A stretch of DNA of 64,000 nucleotides, taken from positions 1,798,001-1,862,000 of the forward strand of contig NZ_JBBMQM010000001.1 of assembly GCF_038900055.1 (NCBI RefSeq), in the 5' to 3' direction. Positions 6,706 through 15,142 of the stretch are shown here, in pieces. Within the stretch, counting starts at the first letter, position 1. Each line of letters begins with the position of its first letter. The notes beneath the pieces are model-generated. The model did no database searches. It had not been told where the DNA came from and was given only the letters and a program-made list of their open reading frames with translations. The stretch is from Henriciella sp. AS95. Lineage in GTDB: Bacteria > Pseudomonadota > Alphaproteobacteria > Caulobacterales > Hyphomonadaceae. The position numbers and the translations under genes were made by a program.

Positions 6706-7584
6706 ATGCACCTGTTCGAGCCTCAATGCGTCGCGCCGACGAGCTGTCTACTCGGTCAAAGCCCGGTCTGGAGCCCGTCGGAAGGCCTCCTGTGGTGGGT
6801 CGACCCCAACCGCGCGAAGCTACACCGCTACAACCCCAAAACCGGCAATGCACGCCGCTATGACCTGCCACTGAAGGCCAGCGTGATCGCGCTCTCTCAA
6901 GGAGAGCTTCTGATGGCGGGCGAGCAGGAGATCGGATTCTTCGACCCTTCAACTGAAGAATATACGCGACTGGCCAAACTCGACGGCGAACCGGAGGGCA
7001 ATCGAATCAATGCAGGCGGCGTGGCGCCGGATGGCAGCTTCTGGTTTGTTACAATGGACGGTAATGAGGCCGATGCGCGAAGTGCCTGGTACCGGCTCAC
7101 GCCAGACCGTCAGATCCACCCGCTAAATGTGAAACCGGTCGTCATTCCCAGCACGGCAAGTTTTTCTCCGGATGGCTCAACCTTCTACACCTGCGATACG
7201 ACGGAGCAGGAAATTCACGCCTTCGATGTGGAGGCCGGAGAGCGGCTGACCAATCGGCGCATCTTCACCACGACAAGTTCGGGCGCAGGCTATCCGGATG
7301 GTTCCACCATCGATAGCGAAGGTTATCTCTGGAATGCGGAATGGGACGGTGCTCGCATCGTGCGTTATTCGCCAGAGGGCGCCGTTGACCGGACGATCAA
7401 ACTGCCTGTGAGCAGGATCACCGGCTGCTGTTTCGGCGATCGAGACCTGAAAACGCTTTATGTGACAACCGCTCGCACGGGGCTTACCAGCTTCCAGATG
7501 GACATGCAGCCCTTTGCCGGCAGCCTTTTCGCGATCGCCACAGATATCCAGGGAAGGCCGTGTGGCGAGTGGTCGGGGCGCTAA
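6706..7584 (+). CDS. SMP-30/gluconolactonase-like beta-propeller protein with altered metal ligands
   Basis: A 292-aa six-bladed beta-propeller of the SMP-30/gluconolactonase/LRE family, recognisable from CLLGQSPVWSP, NRINAGGVAPDGSFWFVTMD, FSPDGSTFYTCD, YPDGSTIDSEGYLWNAEWDG and TGCCFGDRDLKTLYVTT. The start is the ATG behind GGAGGTGAG. In characterised members the catalytic metal is held by Glu18, Asn154 and Asp204 (human numbering). Here Gln18 replaces the Glu and Ser149 stands at the Asn position, while Asp198 and the substrate-site Arg100/Asn102 remain. It may therefore be catalytically altered or a binding protein. No sugar-acid pathway genes are adjacent. Confidence 0.82.
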   Translation: MHLFEPQCVAPTSCLLGQSPVWSPSEGLLWWVDPNRAKLHRYNPKTGNARRYDLPLKASVIALSQGELLMAGEQEIGFFDPSTEEYTRLAKLDGEPEGNRINAGGVAPDGSFWFVTMDGNEADARSAWYRLTPDRQIHPLNVKPVVIPSTASFSPDGSTFYTCDTTEQEIHAFDVEAGERLTNRRIFTTTSSGAGYPDGSTIDSEGYLWNAEWDGARIVRYSPEGAVDRTIKLPVSRITGCCFGDRDLKTLYVTTARTGLTSFQMDMQPFAGSLFAIATDIQGRPCGEWSGR

Positions 7585-7724
7585 AACAATGCGTTTGTGT
7601 CGGCGCAAAGCTTGCGAAGCTGACTTCCTGCACCCAGATGGCTTCACATTGGATGCAATGCAGAGTAAGGCACTGGCGGAAGCGTCCCTGACCGCTTAAA
7701 CCCCCGACTTTCAGGATTTGATGG

Positions 7725-7940
7725 ATGGCCGATAAGGACAAAAAGAAAAGCGTGGACCCGGTGACATTCTTGCGCCAGGTCGAAGCCGAAGGCCGCAAGG
7801 TCACCTGGACCTCGCCGAGCGAGACGATTCAGGCAACGATCATGGTCGTGATAATGTCTATCATCGTCGCGCTCTTCCTGTTCTTCACTGACCAGATTAT
7901 CGCTGTCCTGATCCGTCTGATCACCGGTCTCGGCGCATAG
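7725..7940 (+). CDS. secE: Preprotein translocase subunit SecE
   Basis: A 71-aa single-TM SecE: cytoplasmic amphipathic segment FLRQVEAEGRKVTWTSPSET followed by one membrane helix (about residues 38-66). It stabilises SecY in the Sec translocon. It is followed 19 nt later by nusG, the conserved pairing. The 140 nt upstream hold no gene I recognise; the tRNA-Trp that often precedes secE lies instead at 15.0 kb. Confidence 0.93.
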   Translation: MADKDKKKSVDPVTFLRQVEAEGRKVTWTSPSETIQATIMVVIMSIIVALFLFFTDQIIAVLIRLITGLGA

Positions 7941-7959
7941 AATTCAAGGAGAGCCAAAG

Positions 7960-8505
7960 ATGGCCGCTGCCAAATGGTACATTGTTCACGCCTACTCGAA
8001 CTTCGAAAAGAAGGTCGCGCAGGCCATTCGTGACCAGGCTGAGATGAAAAACCTGTCCGCCCTGATCGAAGAGATCGAAGTGCCGACAGAAGAAGTTGTT
8101 GAAGTCGTTCGCGGCAAGAAGAAGACGGTCGAGAAGCGCTACTTCCCAGGCTACGTCCTCCTGAAAGCTGAACTGACAGACGCTGTGTATCACCTCGTTC
8201 GTGACACGCCGAAAGTCTCTGGCTTCCTCGGCGGTGACGGCGGCAAGCGCCCGCTTCCAGTCCCGCAACGTGAAGTCGATCGTATCCTCGGAACCTCTGA
8301 TGAGCCGGCAGCCGAACGCGTGCGCCCGCAGGTCACCTTCGAGGTTGGCGAACAGGTTCGCGTCAACGAAGGGGCCTTCCAGGGCTTCGAAGGCGGCGTC
8401 GAGGAAGTCGACGAAGCAGCAGGCCGCCTGAAGGTTTCGGTCTCGATCTTCGGACGCGCAACGCCTGTCGATCTCGACTATTCACAGGTCGACAAGATCA
8501 GCTAG
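7960..8505 (+). CDS. nusG: Transcription termination/antitermination factor NusG
   Basis: A 181-aa protein with the NGN domain at the N-terminus (WYIVHAYSNFEKKVAQAI, KRYFPGYVLLKAEL) and a C-terminal KOW domain (VNEGAFQGFEGGVEEVD ... IFGRATPVDLDYSQV). It binds RNA polymerase and links it to Rho or the ribosome. AAGGAG precedes the start. The gene ends at a strong terminator and converges with pgi; the ribosomal rplK that usually follows nusG is absent here. Confidence 0.96.
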   Translation: MAAAKWYIVHAYSNFEKKVAQAIRDQAEMKNLSALIEEIEVPTEEVVEVVRGKKKTVEKRYFPGYVLLKAELTDAVYHLVRDTPKVSGFLGGDGGKRPLPVPQREVDRILGTSDEPAAERVRPQVTFEVGEQVRVNEGAFQGFEGGVEEVDEAAGRLKVSVSIFGRATPVDLDYSQVDKIS

Positions 8506-8532
8506 GCGCTTGCCTCTAAAAGAAAAATTCAG

Positions 8533-8567
8533 AAAACGCCCTTCGATTGCTCGAGGGGCGTTTTTTT
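8533..8567. terminator. Bidirectional terminator between nusG and pgi
   Basis: A 14-bp stem AAAACGCCCTTCGA / TCGAGGGGCGTTTT (one T-G pair) with a TTGC loop and a T run on the plus strand. The A-rich 5' side gives T residues on the minus strand. It separates the convergent genes and ends right at the pgi stop codon. Confidence 0.85.
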
Positions 8568-10104
8568 ATCCGCGCAACATGTCAATCAGATGGTTGGTGA
8601 CCGGATCGTTTGACCCTTCACCGCCCGGCTTCAGACGTCCGGCCATCGTCTTGCCGCGCTCGACGCCCCACTGGTCGAAACTGTTCAGCCCCCACAGGAC
8701 CCCGGCGAGATAGGTGCGGTGCTCATACAGCGCGATGAGCGAGCCCAGCTTTTGCGGTGTCAGGACAGGGGTGGAAATAAACGTCGAAGGGCGGCCGCCC
8801 GCATGGACCTTCTGCGCTGCGATTTCCGCCGGAAGCTCAGGCTCTTCTTGCTGTATTTCTTCCAGCGTGCGCCCATTGGCCAGCACTTCAGCCTGCGCGA
8901 GTGCATGGGCTGTCAGGCCTGTTACCCCGTCATCATCAGACCGTGCGCCGGGCGCCAGGATAAACTCTGCCGGGACAATGGACGGGCTCTGGTGCAGCCA
9001 CTGATGGTAGGAGTGCTGACCAATCGTGCCCTCGCCGCCCCAGAGCAGGGGCGTTGTTGAACCGCCCACACCAACACCGTCGGGCCCGACCGACTTGCCA
9101 TTCGATTCCATTTCGAGCTGCTGAAGATAGGCCGGAAGCAGCCGCAAACGCCGTGAATAGGCCAGCAGGGCGCGCGCGCCGAAGCCCATGAAAGAGGCGT
9201 TCCAATAGTCCAGCATGGCGAGCTGGATCGCCGCGTTTTCGTGTGCGGGCGCGTTCTGCACATGAGCGTCCATATCCGCCGCCCCGTCCCGAAAGCCCTT
9301 CATCACGTCGCTCGACAGGGTGATCGAACAGGCGACCGAACCGGCTGACCAGATCGAAAACCGGCCACCAACGCTTTCAGGCAAGTCGAGGATCAGGCCG
9401 TCGGCCCCTTCAAGCCATGCCGTGGCGCGTTCCGGATTGGCAGTCACCAGCACAAAATGCTTTGCCCAGTCAGCCGACACATCTTTTCTGAGCCAGTCGC
9501 GGGCACGAGAAAGATTGTAGAGCGTCTCTTCGGTGCCGAAGGATTTCGAGACGCCAACGACAAGGGTTTCAGCCGGGTTCAGGCCGTCCAGTGCAAGCTC
9601 AAGGTCCAGCGGATCGAGATTGGCGCAGAAACGCAGCTCGACGCCGGGCAAGCGGCTGTCATGGAATGCGTCTGCGATGAGGCGCGGGCCAAAATCCGAT
9701 CCACCAATCCCGATATGGACGATCGCTTTGAACGGCTTGCCGTTCGCCGCTGTCTTTCGCCCATTGGCGATGTCGCTGGCCAAGGCTTCGGCGGCCTCTG
9801 AGGACGTCCTAACACGGTCTGCGTCGGCAAAGTCAGTTTCATACGCCCGCAGCGCCCAATGAAGCGCGGCGCGTCCTTCGGATGGATTGACGGTTTCGCC
9901 GGAAAAGAGCCGGTCGATAGCGCCTGGCAAATCCTTTTCAGCGACAGCCTCCGTCAGCGCACGCTCTGCGGCTTCATCAAGGTATTGCCGCGAGACATTG
10001 ATGTCCCAGCCGCAGGCATCGAACTCGCTGATGGTTCGACCTGCCTTGAGGATTTCACGAAAGGGAACAGGGCGCAGCCTGTCAGCATGGGTCATCAAAT
10101 CCAT
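8566..10104 (-). CDS. pgi: Glucose-6-phosphate isomerase
   Basis: A 512-aa Pgi interconverting glucose 6-phosphate and fructose 6-phosphate. Signature blocks: AIVHIGIGGSDFGPRLIADA (sugar-phosphate site), ESVGGRFSIWSAGSV, MESNGKSVG with the catalytic-region residues, and GTIGQHSYHQWLHQS. It is slightly shorter than the E. coli enzyme (549 aa), as in other Alphaproteobacteria. AGAGGATA precedes the ATG at 10104; an ATG three codons inside is an alternative. It follows pgl after 13 nt and is presumably co-transcribed with it. Confidence 0.95.
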   Translation of the reverse strand: MDLMTHADRLRPVPFREILKAGRTISEFDACGWDINVSRQYLDEAAERALTEAVAEKDLPGAIDRLFSGETVNPSEGRAALHWALRAYETDFADADRVRTSSEAAEALASDIANGRKTAANGKPFKAIVHIGIGGSDFGPRLIADAFHDSRLPGVELRFCANLDPLDLELALDGLNPAETLVVGVSKSFGTEETLYNLSRARDWLRKDVSADWAKHFVLVTANPERATAWLEGADGLILDLPESVGGRFSIWSAGSVACSITLSSDVMKGFRDGAADMDAHVQNAPAHENAAIQLAMLDYWNASFMGFGARALLAYSRRLRLLPAYLQQLEMESNGKSVGPDGVGVGGSTTPLLWGGEGTIGQHSYHQWLHQSPSIVPAEFILAPGARSDDDGVTGLTAHALAQAEVLANGRTLEEIQQEEPELPAEIAAQKVHAGGRPSTFISTPVLTPQKLGSLIALYEHRTYLAGVLWGLNSFDQWGVERGKTMAGRLKPGGEGSNDPVTNHLIDMLRG

Positions 10105-10117
10105 CGAAATTATCCTC

Positions 10118-10822
10118 TCAGGAGCGGTAGAATACGGTCAGCGCGTCGCCAGCGGCCTTGCGCAGAAGATTGATCGGCAGGTCCGGCTCGCCATGCTCGT
10201 AAATGCTGCGCTTTTCATCGCCCGTCATCAGAAGAAGGATATGCCGCGCGCGGGCAACCGCCGGATAGGTCAGCGTCATGCGCTCAGTGATGTCTCCGGT
10301 AACGTCGCTCTTCGGCGCATCAATCGGCGCAACGCTGAGGAGGCCGCCCGGGTCTGTCGCAGCACCGAGGCCCTTGGCATCTGCAAACCAGGAGAGGGTG
10401 TGCCCGTCCGGCCCCATGCCGAGAATGAGCACGTCGATCACGTCCGCCGCGTCCGAATATGACTTGTCGAGTTCGGCTTCACTGCCAAACGCCGACTCGC
10501 CATCGGTTTTCATCGGCAGGAAGGTCGCCGCCTCGGCCTTGTCGCGCAACAATGTCTGGCGGATGAGCGCCGCATTCGACGCCTCGTGGCTCTCTGGCAC
10601 CCAGCGCTCGTCGGCGAGGCCGACCGTTACATTTTCCCAATCGAGCTCCGCGCCCGACAGGGATTGGTAAATTGGGCCCGGTGTCGATCCGCCAGAGCAG
10701 AAAAGCGTTGCTTTCCCGCGCCGCCCCAGAGCGTTTTCAAGCCGCTTTTTGATCCAATGCGCTGCGTCCGCTTCGAAGGTCTCACGGTCGCTGAAAGTGT
10801 GAAATTGAGTGCCTGTTGTCAT
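10118..10822 (-). CDS. pgl: 6-phosphogluconolactonase
   Basis: A 234-aa DevB/NagB-fold 6-phosphogluconolactonase. Motifs: FCSGGSTPGPIYQSLS, GLADERWVP and LGMGPDGHTLSWFADA, the last carrying the GxGxDGH active-site signature. It hydrolyses 6-phosphoglucono-lactone for the pentose phosphate or Entner-Doudoroff route. The start is the ATG at 10822, which removes an Arg/Cys-rich N-terminal stretch that does not belong to the family. The gene pairs with pgi downstream; zwf and edd are not in the window. Confidence 0.92.
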   Translation of the reverse strand: MTTGTQFHTFSDRETFEADAAHWIKKRLENALGRRGKATLFCSGGSTPGPIYQSLSGAELDWENVTVGLADERWVPESHEASNAALIRQTLLRDKAEAATFLPMKTDGESAFGSEAELDKSYSDAADVIDVLILGMGPDGHTLSWFADAKGLGAATDPGGLLSVAPIDAPKSDVTGDITERMTLTYPAVARARHILLLMTGDEKRSIYEHGEPDLPINLLRKAAGDALTVFYRS

Positions 10823-10898
10823 GCCTTCGCAGGGACACGCGCACCGCCTTGCTGTCAAGTCTGATACCATCCGTCTGCGCTGGAATTGTCATGGGTGC

Positions 10899-10994
10899 TT
10901 GAAAGCTCGCGCGCGCGTGTGTATGTCGCCCGCTTCAACGGGAATCAAAGGCCCGCTGGCAAAAGGAACCTGAACCCCGTCCGGCGGGCCGGAC
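10899..10994 (+). promoter_or_regulatory. Candidate tuf promoter and structured leader
   Basis: TTGAAA (10899-10904), a 17-nt spacer and TATGTC (10922-10927) form a plausible housekeeping promoter. In the leader, GGCCCGCTGG (10950-10959) can pair with CCGGCGGGCC (10981-10990) over 10 bp. The second arm also lies inside a GTCCGGC-GG-GCCGGAC palindrome (10979-10994). The two structures exclude each other, and both end about 20 nt before the tuf start. Confidence 0.45.
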
Positions 10995-11014
10995 ATAACT
11001 AGAGGAGGCCTCTC

Positions 11015-12205
11015 ATGGCCAAGGAGAAGTTTGAGCGGAACAAGCCGCACGTGAACATTGGCACGATCGGCCATGTTGACCACGGTAAGACGACGCTGAC
11101 GGCAGCGATCACGATGACGATGGCTGAGACCTATGGCGGTGCAGCGAAGTCCTATGCGGACATCGACAATGCGCCGGAAGAGAAGGCACGCGGCATCACC
11201 ATCAACACCGCGCACGTCGAATATGAGACCGAGAGCCGTCACTATGCGCACGTCGACTGCCCGGGCCACGCTGACTATGTGAAGAACATGATCACCGGTG
11301 CGGCCCAGATGGACGGCGCGATCCTGGTTGTGAACGCTGCTGACGGCCCGATGCCGCAGACCCGCGAGCACATCCTTCTGGCTCGCCAGGTTGGCGTTCC
11401 GGCGCTTGTCGTGTTCCTCAACAAGGTTGACCAGGTCGACGATGAAGAGCTTCTCGAACTCGTCGAGATGGAAGTCCGTGAGCTTCTGTCTTCGTATGAC
11501 TTCCCGGGCGACGACATTCCGATCATTGCTGGTTCTGCTCTCGCAGCCGTTGAAGGCCGCGACGAGGCGATCGGCAAGGAGAAGATCATCGAGCTGATGA
11601 AGGCTGTCGACGATTACATCCCGACGCCAGAGCGTCCGCTGGACAAGCCATTCCTGATGCCGGTCGAGGACGTGTTCTCGATCTCCGGCCGCGGTACGGT
11701 TGTGACCGGCCGTGTTGAGCAGGGCATCATCAAGGTTGGCGAGGAAGTCGAGATTGTCGGCATCCGCGACACCCAGAAGACGACCGTGACCGGCGTTGAG
11801 ATGTTCCGCAAGCTGCTCGACCAGGGCCAGGCTGGCGACAATATCGGCGCGCTGATCCGCGGTATCGACCGTGAAGGTGTCGAGCGTGGCCAGGTTCTTT
11901 GTAAGCCAGGCTCGATCACGCCGCACACAACGTTCGAAGCCGAAGCCTACATCCTGACCAAGGAAGAGGGTGGCCGTCACACGCCATTCTTCACCAATTA
12001 CCGTCCGCAGTTCTACTTCCGTACGACGGACGTGACCGGTGTTGTGAAGCTTCCAGCGGACAAGGAAATGGTCCTGCCGGGTGACAATGTGAAAATGGAA
12101 GTCGAGCTCATCGCTCCGATCGCCATGGACCAGGGTCTGCGCTTCGCGATCCGCGAAGGCGGCCGCACCGTCGGTGCCGGCGTCGTCTCCTCGGTGACGA
12201 AATAA
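11015..12205 (+). CDS. tuf: Elongation factor Tu
   Basis: A 396-aa EF-Tu, the GTPase that delivers aminoacyl-tRNA to the ribosome. G1 [10 protein letters not shown] (residues 19-28), switch I region [18 protein letters not shown]3 [14 protein letters not shown]4 NKVDQVDD and G5 SALAAVEG, followed by domains II and III ([13 protein letters not shown]). A GAGGAGG ribosome binding site lies upstream. It stands alone here, flanked upstream by pgl and downstream by its own terminator, rather than next to fusA or the tRNA-Trp-secE-nusG genes. Confidence 0.98.
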   Translation: MAKEKFERNKPHVNIGTIGHVDHGKTTLTAAITMTMAETYGGAAKSYADIDNAPEEKARGITINTAHVEYETESRHYAHVDCPGHADYVKNMITGAAQMDGAILVVNAADGPMPQTREHILLARQVGVPALVVFLNKVDQVDDEELLELVEMEVRELLSSYDFPGDDIPIIAGSALAAVEGRDEAIGKEKIIELMKAVDDYIPTPERPLDKPFLMPVEDVFSISGRGTVVTGRVEQGIIKVGEEVEIVGIRDTQKTTVTGVEMFRKLLDQGQAGDNIGALIRGIDREGVERGQVLCKPGSITPHTTFEAEAYILTKEEGGRHTPFFTNYRPQFYFRTTDVTGVVKLPADKEMVLPGDNVKMEVELIAPIAMDQGLRFAIREGGRTVGAGVVSSVTK

Positions 12206-12240
12206 GATAAGGCGTCAGGACTGCGAACCCCGCAGCCCTG

Positions 12241-12270
12241 AGCCCGATCCATCGCGATAGCGGGGATCAA
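12241..12270 (+). repeat. Short hairpin repeat, copy 1
   Basis: A 30-bp unit beginning AGCCCGATCCATCGC and ending GCGGGGATCAA; the second copy is at 12325-12353. Each contains an imperfect inverted repeat (GATCC...GGATC). This copy lies between the tuf stop and the tuf terminator. Confidence 0.6.
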
Positions 12271-12278
12271 AGCATCCA

Positions 12279-12309
12279 GGGCCGCTCCATACCGGAGCGG
12301 CCCTTTTTT
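12279..12309 (+). terminator. Rho-independent terminator of tuf
   Basis: A perfect 10-bp stem GGGCCGCTCC / GGAGCGGCCC with an ATACC loop and six T. Confidence 0.92.
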
Positions 12310-12324
12310 GTTGCGGTCATCTGA

Positions 12325-12353
12325 AGCCCGATCCATCGCAAAGCGGGGATCAA
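12325..12353 (+). repeat. Short hairpin repeat, copy 2
   Basis: A near-identical copy of the 12241-12270 unit with one base missing and two changed in the loop. It lies just past the tuf terminator, so the two copies flank it. Confidence 0.6.
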
Positions 12354-12490
12354 TCCAGAATCATCGGACCGTTTTTGGTGTGATTACGCGAAGCGCGGTC
12401 TTTCCAACCATCACTGGCAAATAGCTGCGATCTGGTGCAGACACATCAGAAGAGGTATCTCAGGCACGTCACTGTCAGACAGGCTCACCC

Positions 12491-14179
12491 ATGTCCCACG
12501 CACAACGCTATTTCGAAATGCTGGGCATCGCCTATGAAGTCCCGTCGGAGACTGACAGGTTTGACGCCTTTCTGAATGCCGCCATGGCCTATTTCTTCAA
12601 CGGTGAGATCGATGACTCGCACCTGGCAGCAGATGTGCCACGCCATAAGGGAGACGATGAGACGCTCGACACGCACGGCAGGCGTATCGGCGCGCTTATT
12701 GAGGAAGCGTCACGGCGGGAACAGGACACGAGCGAGCGTTTCCACGCAATCATCGATATTTCGGCGCGCACTTTACTGGTCACCGGCAATCCTGCCGCGG
12801 CGCATCTTACCGGGTGCACGTTTCCTTGTCCGTTAGATGACTTTCCACTGGACGCCGATGCCATCCGCGAGATCCGATCGACTCTCCGTTCGGCCGAACA
12901 TCAGCGACAGGACAGGATCATTCTTGCCAGTGTCGGCGAGACGCAGGCGCACCCTTGTCTAGCATTGATTCAACGCCCCAAAGACACTGCAGATATGGTT
13001 CACGTATCGCTGTCCTACATCGACTGGTCAGAGGGGCTCATGAACCGTCTTGGTGAGGCCTTCGGTCTGACGCCGAGCGAAACTGAAATACTCGAGGGCT
13101 ATCTCGGAAATCTTGGCCAGAAGGAAATCGCCCACCAGCGGGGCCGTTCTGTTGAGACGGTCAAGGGCCAGTCAAAGGCAATCCTGCGCAAGACCGGGTG
13201 CGCGCGCATGTCCGACGTTGTTCAGCTGTGCGGCAGCATCGCTTTCCTGATTCGCCAGTTGCCAGAGCAAGCCACCCCTCCAAGCACTGAAAGCTGGATC
13301 ACACCGACGGATAATATGCAGCTCCTTCCGCGCGGAAAAGGCCGATCGCTTGCCTGGTACGGTGTCGGCGAAGGGGACAAGCCAGTCCTGTTCATTCACG
13401 GCTATCTTCAGGGGCCATTCTTTACCCGGCAGTTTCTACAGGCCCTGGCCAGAACCAATGTTCGACTGATCGCGCCTTCGAGGCCCGGATTTGGCCATTC
13501 CAGCCCCAGCGCCACGCGTGCGGACTTTGATGACACGGTCGTCAGGGACGCGCTCGCTCTGGTCAATCATCTCGGTATCGAAAAGGTCAGCCTCTGCGTC
13601 CACCAGGGCGGGGCTTCGCACGGATTCAGAATCGCCAAGGCGCTTGAATGCCGGATGGGTGACATGCTGGTCATCGGTGGCGGCATACCGATAGATGAAA
13701 AGGTGCATCTCTCGCATATGGACCCGCAGACGCGCTTTGCGGCCATGGCGACGCGTCACGCGCCATCGATCATGAAAATGGTCACCTCCATCGGTCTGCC
13801 GGTCTACCGGCGGCGCGGGACGAGAGCCTTTCTGGAAAAGCAGTTCGCGAAGTCGCCGACTGATCTTGCGACTTTATCGGACCCGGAACTCCTAAAGGTT
13901 CAGGCGCAGGGGCTTTACCATGCGGTCGAGCAGGGGGCCGGGGCGTGGGTAAGCGATGGCGCTGCGGCGATGGCCGACTGGACAGCCGATCTTGAGGCAG
14001 TTGATGCTCGTCAGATATGGCTTCAGGCCCGTGAGGACTCGATCATATCAGCCGAGGATGTGCGCTCTTATATGACAGGAAAACCGAACGTGGAATTCCA
14101 TATTCTTGAAGGTCATGGCACCAACATCCTGCACACCGCTATTGAGGACGTCATAACTGCACTGGATCGCCTGCAATGA
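12491..14179 (+). CDS. LuxR-type regulator fused to a degenerate alpha/beta hydrolase domain
   Basis: A 562-aa protein. Residues 1-185 form an N-terminal domain of unknown type (PAS-like at best). Residues 193-247 are a LuxR/GerE helix-turn-helix (LTPSETEILEGYLGNLGQKE, then RSVETVKGQSKAILRKTG). Residues 285-562 are an alpha/beta hydrolase fold (VLFIHGYLQGPF oxyanion region, APSRPGFGHS, acid near E515/D516, GHG with His542). At the nucleophile elbow VHQGGASHGF aligns with the usual GHSGGAPYAL, so Gln372 replaces the catalytic Ser. A fused ligand-sensing role is plausible but is inference. The gene is monocistronic, after the tuf terminator. Confidence 0.8.
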   Translation: MSHAQRYFEMLGIAYEVPSETDRFDAFLNAAMAYFFNGEIDDSHLAADVPRHKGDDETLDTHGRRIGALIEEASRREQDTSERFHAIIDISARTLLVTGNPAAAHLTGCTFPCPLDDFPLDADAIREIRSTLRSAEHQRQDRIILASVGETQAHPCLALIQRPKDTADMVHVSLSYIDWSEGLMNRLGEAFGLTPSETEILEGYLGNLGQKEIAHQRGRSVETVKGQSKAILRKTGCARMSDVVQLCGSIAFLIRQLPEQATPPSTESWITPTDNMQLLPRGKGRSLAWYGVGEGDKPVLFIHGYLQGPFFTRQFLQALARTNVRLIAPSRPGFGHSSPSATRADFDDTVVRDALALVNHLGIEKVSLCVHQGGASHGFRIAKALECRMGDMLVIGGGIPIDEKVHLSHMDPQTRFAAMATRHAPSIMKMVTSIGLPVYRRRGTRAFLEKQFAKSPTDLATLSDPELLKVQAQGLYHAVEQGAGAWVSDGAAAMADWTADLEAVDARQIWLQAREDSIISAEDVRSYMTGKPNVEFHILEGHGTNILHTAIEDVITALDRLQ

Positions 14180-14198
14180 CGCGGACACCTGATTTTCA

Positions 14199-14972
14199 AT
14201 GTCTCGTGACGGTTTGAGGCCTATGCCAAAGCGTATCGATTTCATGATTGCTGGCGTCCAGAAGGGCGGGACGACGTCGCTTGACGCCTATCTGCGCCAG
14301 CACCCAGACATCTCGATGGCGAAGAAGAAGGAAGTTCACTTCTTCGACAAGCGCCCGCCAACCGGCATTCGACCGCTCGACTATGCCATCTACCACCGCC
14401 AGTTTCACTGGGCCGAGCAGGCGCGCGGCGTAAAGCTGGGCGAGGCAACGCCAATCCTCACCTGGTGGACGGGCGCCATGGAGCGGCTCTGGCAATACAA
14501 TCCGGACATCAAGGTCATCATGCTGCTGCGCGACCCGGTTGAACGCGCCTGGTCTCACTTCCGGATGGACAAACGCCTGCAGCGCGAAGGTGAAACCTTT
14601 TCCAATGCGATTCGCACCGAACGCGAGCGCGCCCGCCGCTCGCTTCCAAAACAGGACCGCGAGCGCAGCCAGGTCTCGCGCGGCTTTTACGCCCATCAGG
14701 TCCGTAATCTGAAACGCCTCTTTCCGGACGAGCAGCTTCTCTTCCTGCGCAGCGAGGATCTCTCGACAAGCGCGCAGCCCGAACTCGACAAGGTCACAGA
14801 CTTTCTCGGCGTCTCCCGCTTCGCCTTCGCAGAGGAGCCGCGCCACAATAGCGCCACCGACGGCGAAACCATGCCGGCGGACGATCGTGCCTTGCTGGAA
14901 GAGTCGTATCGGCTCGATGCTGAGGAGACCCGGCGGCTGCTTGGATGGGACCAGGGGCCGTGGAGTGTCTGA
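14199..14972 (+). CDS. Sulfotransferase family protein
   Basis: A 257-aa PAPS-dependent sulfotransferase. The 5'-phosphosulfate-binding loop is AGVQKGGTTSLDAYL near the N-terminus and the 3'-phosphate motif is LLRDPVERAWSHFRMD at about residues 108-123; a YAHQVRNLKRLFPDEQLLFL block follows. This resembles the heparan-sulfate N-sulfotransferase/NodH branch acting on glycans or lipids. The start may be ATG 14199 or 14223, the latter directly after TTGAGG. The nearby O-acyltransferase gene suggests a shared role in decorating surface polysaccharide, which is inference. Confidence 0.85.
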   Translation: MSRDGLRPMPKRIDFMIAGVQKGGTTSLDAYLRQHPDISMAKKKEVHFFDKRPPTGIRPLDYAIYHRQFHWAEQARGVKLGEATPILTWWTGAMERLWQYNPDIKVIMLLRDPVERAWSHFRMDKRLQREGETFSNAIRTERERARRSLPKQDRERSQVSRGFYAHQVRNLKRLFPDEQLLFLRSEDLSTSAQPELDKVTDFLGVSRFAFAEEPRHNSATDGETMPADDRALLEESYRLDAEETRRLLGWDQGPWSV

Positions 14973-15045
14973 GATGGTTTGCAGTGTGCGCGCCGAAGCC
15001 TGTTGCACTCCGCGCCCTGATCGGGCATTACACCGCTTCGCCTGA

Positions 15046-15121
15046 GCGGGTATAGCTCAGCTGGTAGAGCGGCGGTCTCCAAAACCGCAGGTCCTGGGTT
15101 CAAGTCCTAGTGCCCGTGCCA
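15046..15121 (+). tRNA. tRNA-Trp (CCA)
   Basis: A 76-nt cloverleaf: acceptor GCGGGTA / TGCCCGT (with G-T pairs at both ends), D arm AGCTCAGCTGGTAGAGC, anticodon stem GCGGT / ACCGC with loop CTCCAAA giving anticodon CCA at 15079-15081, T arm with GGTTCAAGTCC, and encoded CCA. Confidence 0.95.
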
Positions 15122-15142
15122 GGCGATCTTCACCATTTCAGA

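Noticed and set aside
10889..11980. 363-codon minus-strand frame opposite tuf
   Set aside because: It mirrors the EF-Tu gene, whose strong codon bias keeps the opposite frame open; the plus-strand product is unmistakable.
14196..15008. 270-codon minus-strand frame opposite the sulfotransferase
   Set aside because: The plus strand carries both sulfotransferase PAPS motifs; the minus frame is a shadow.
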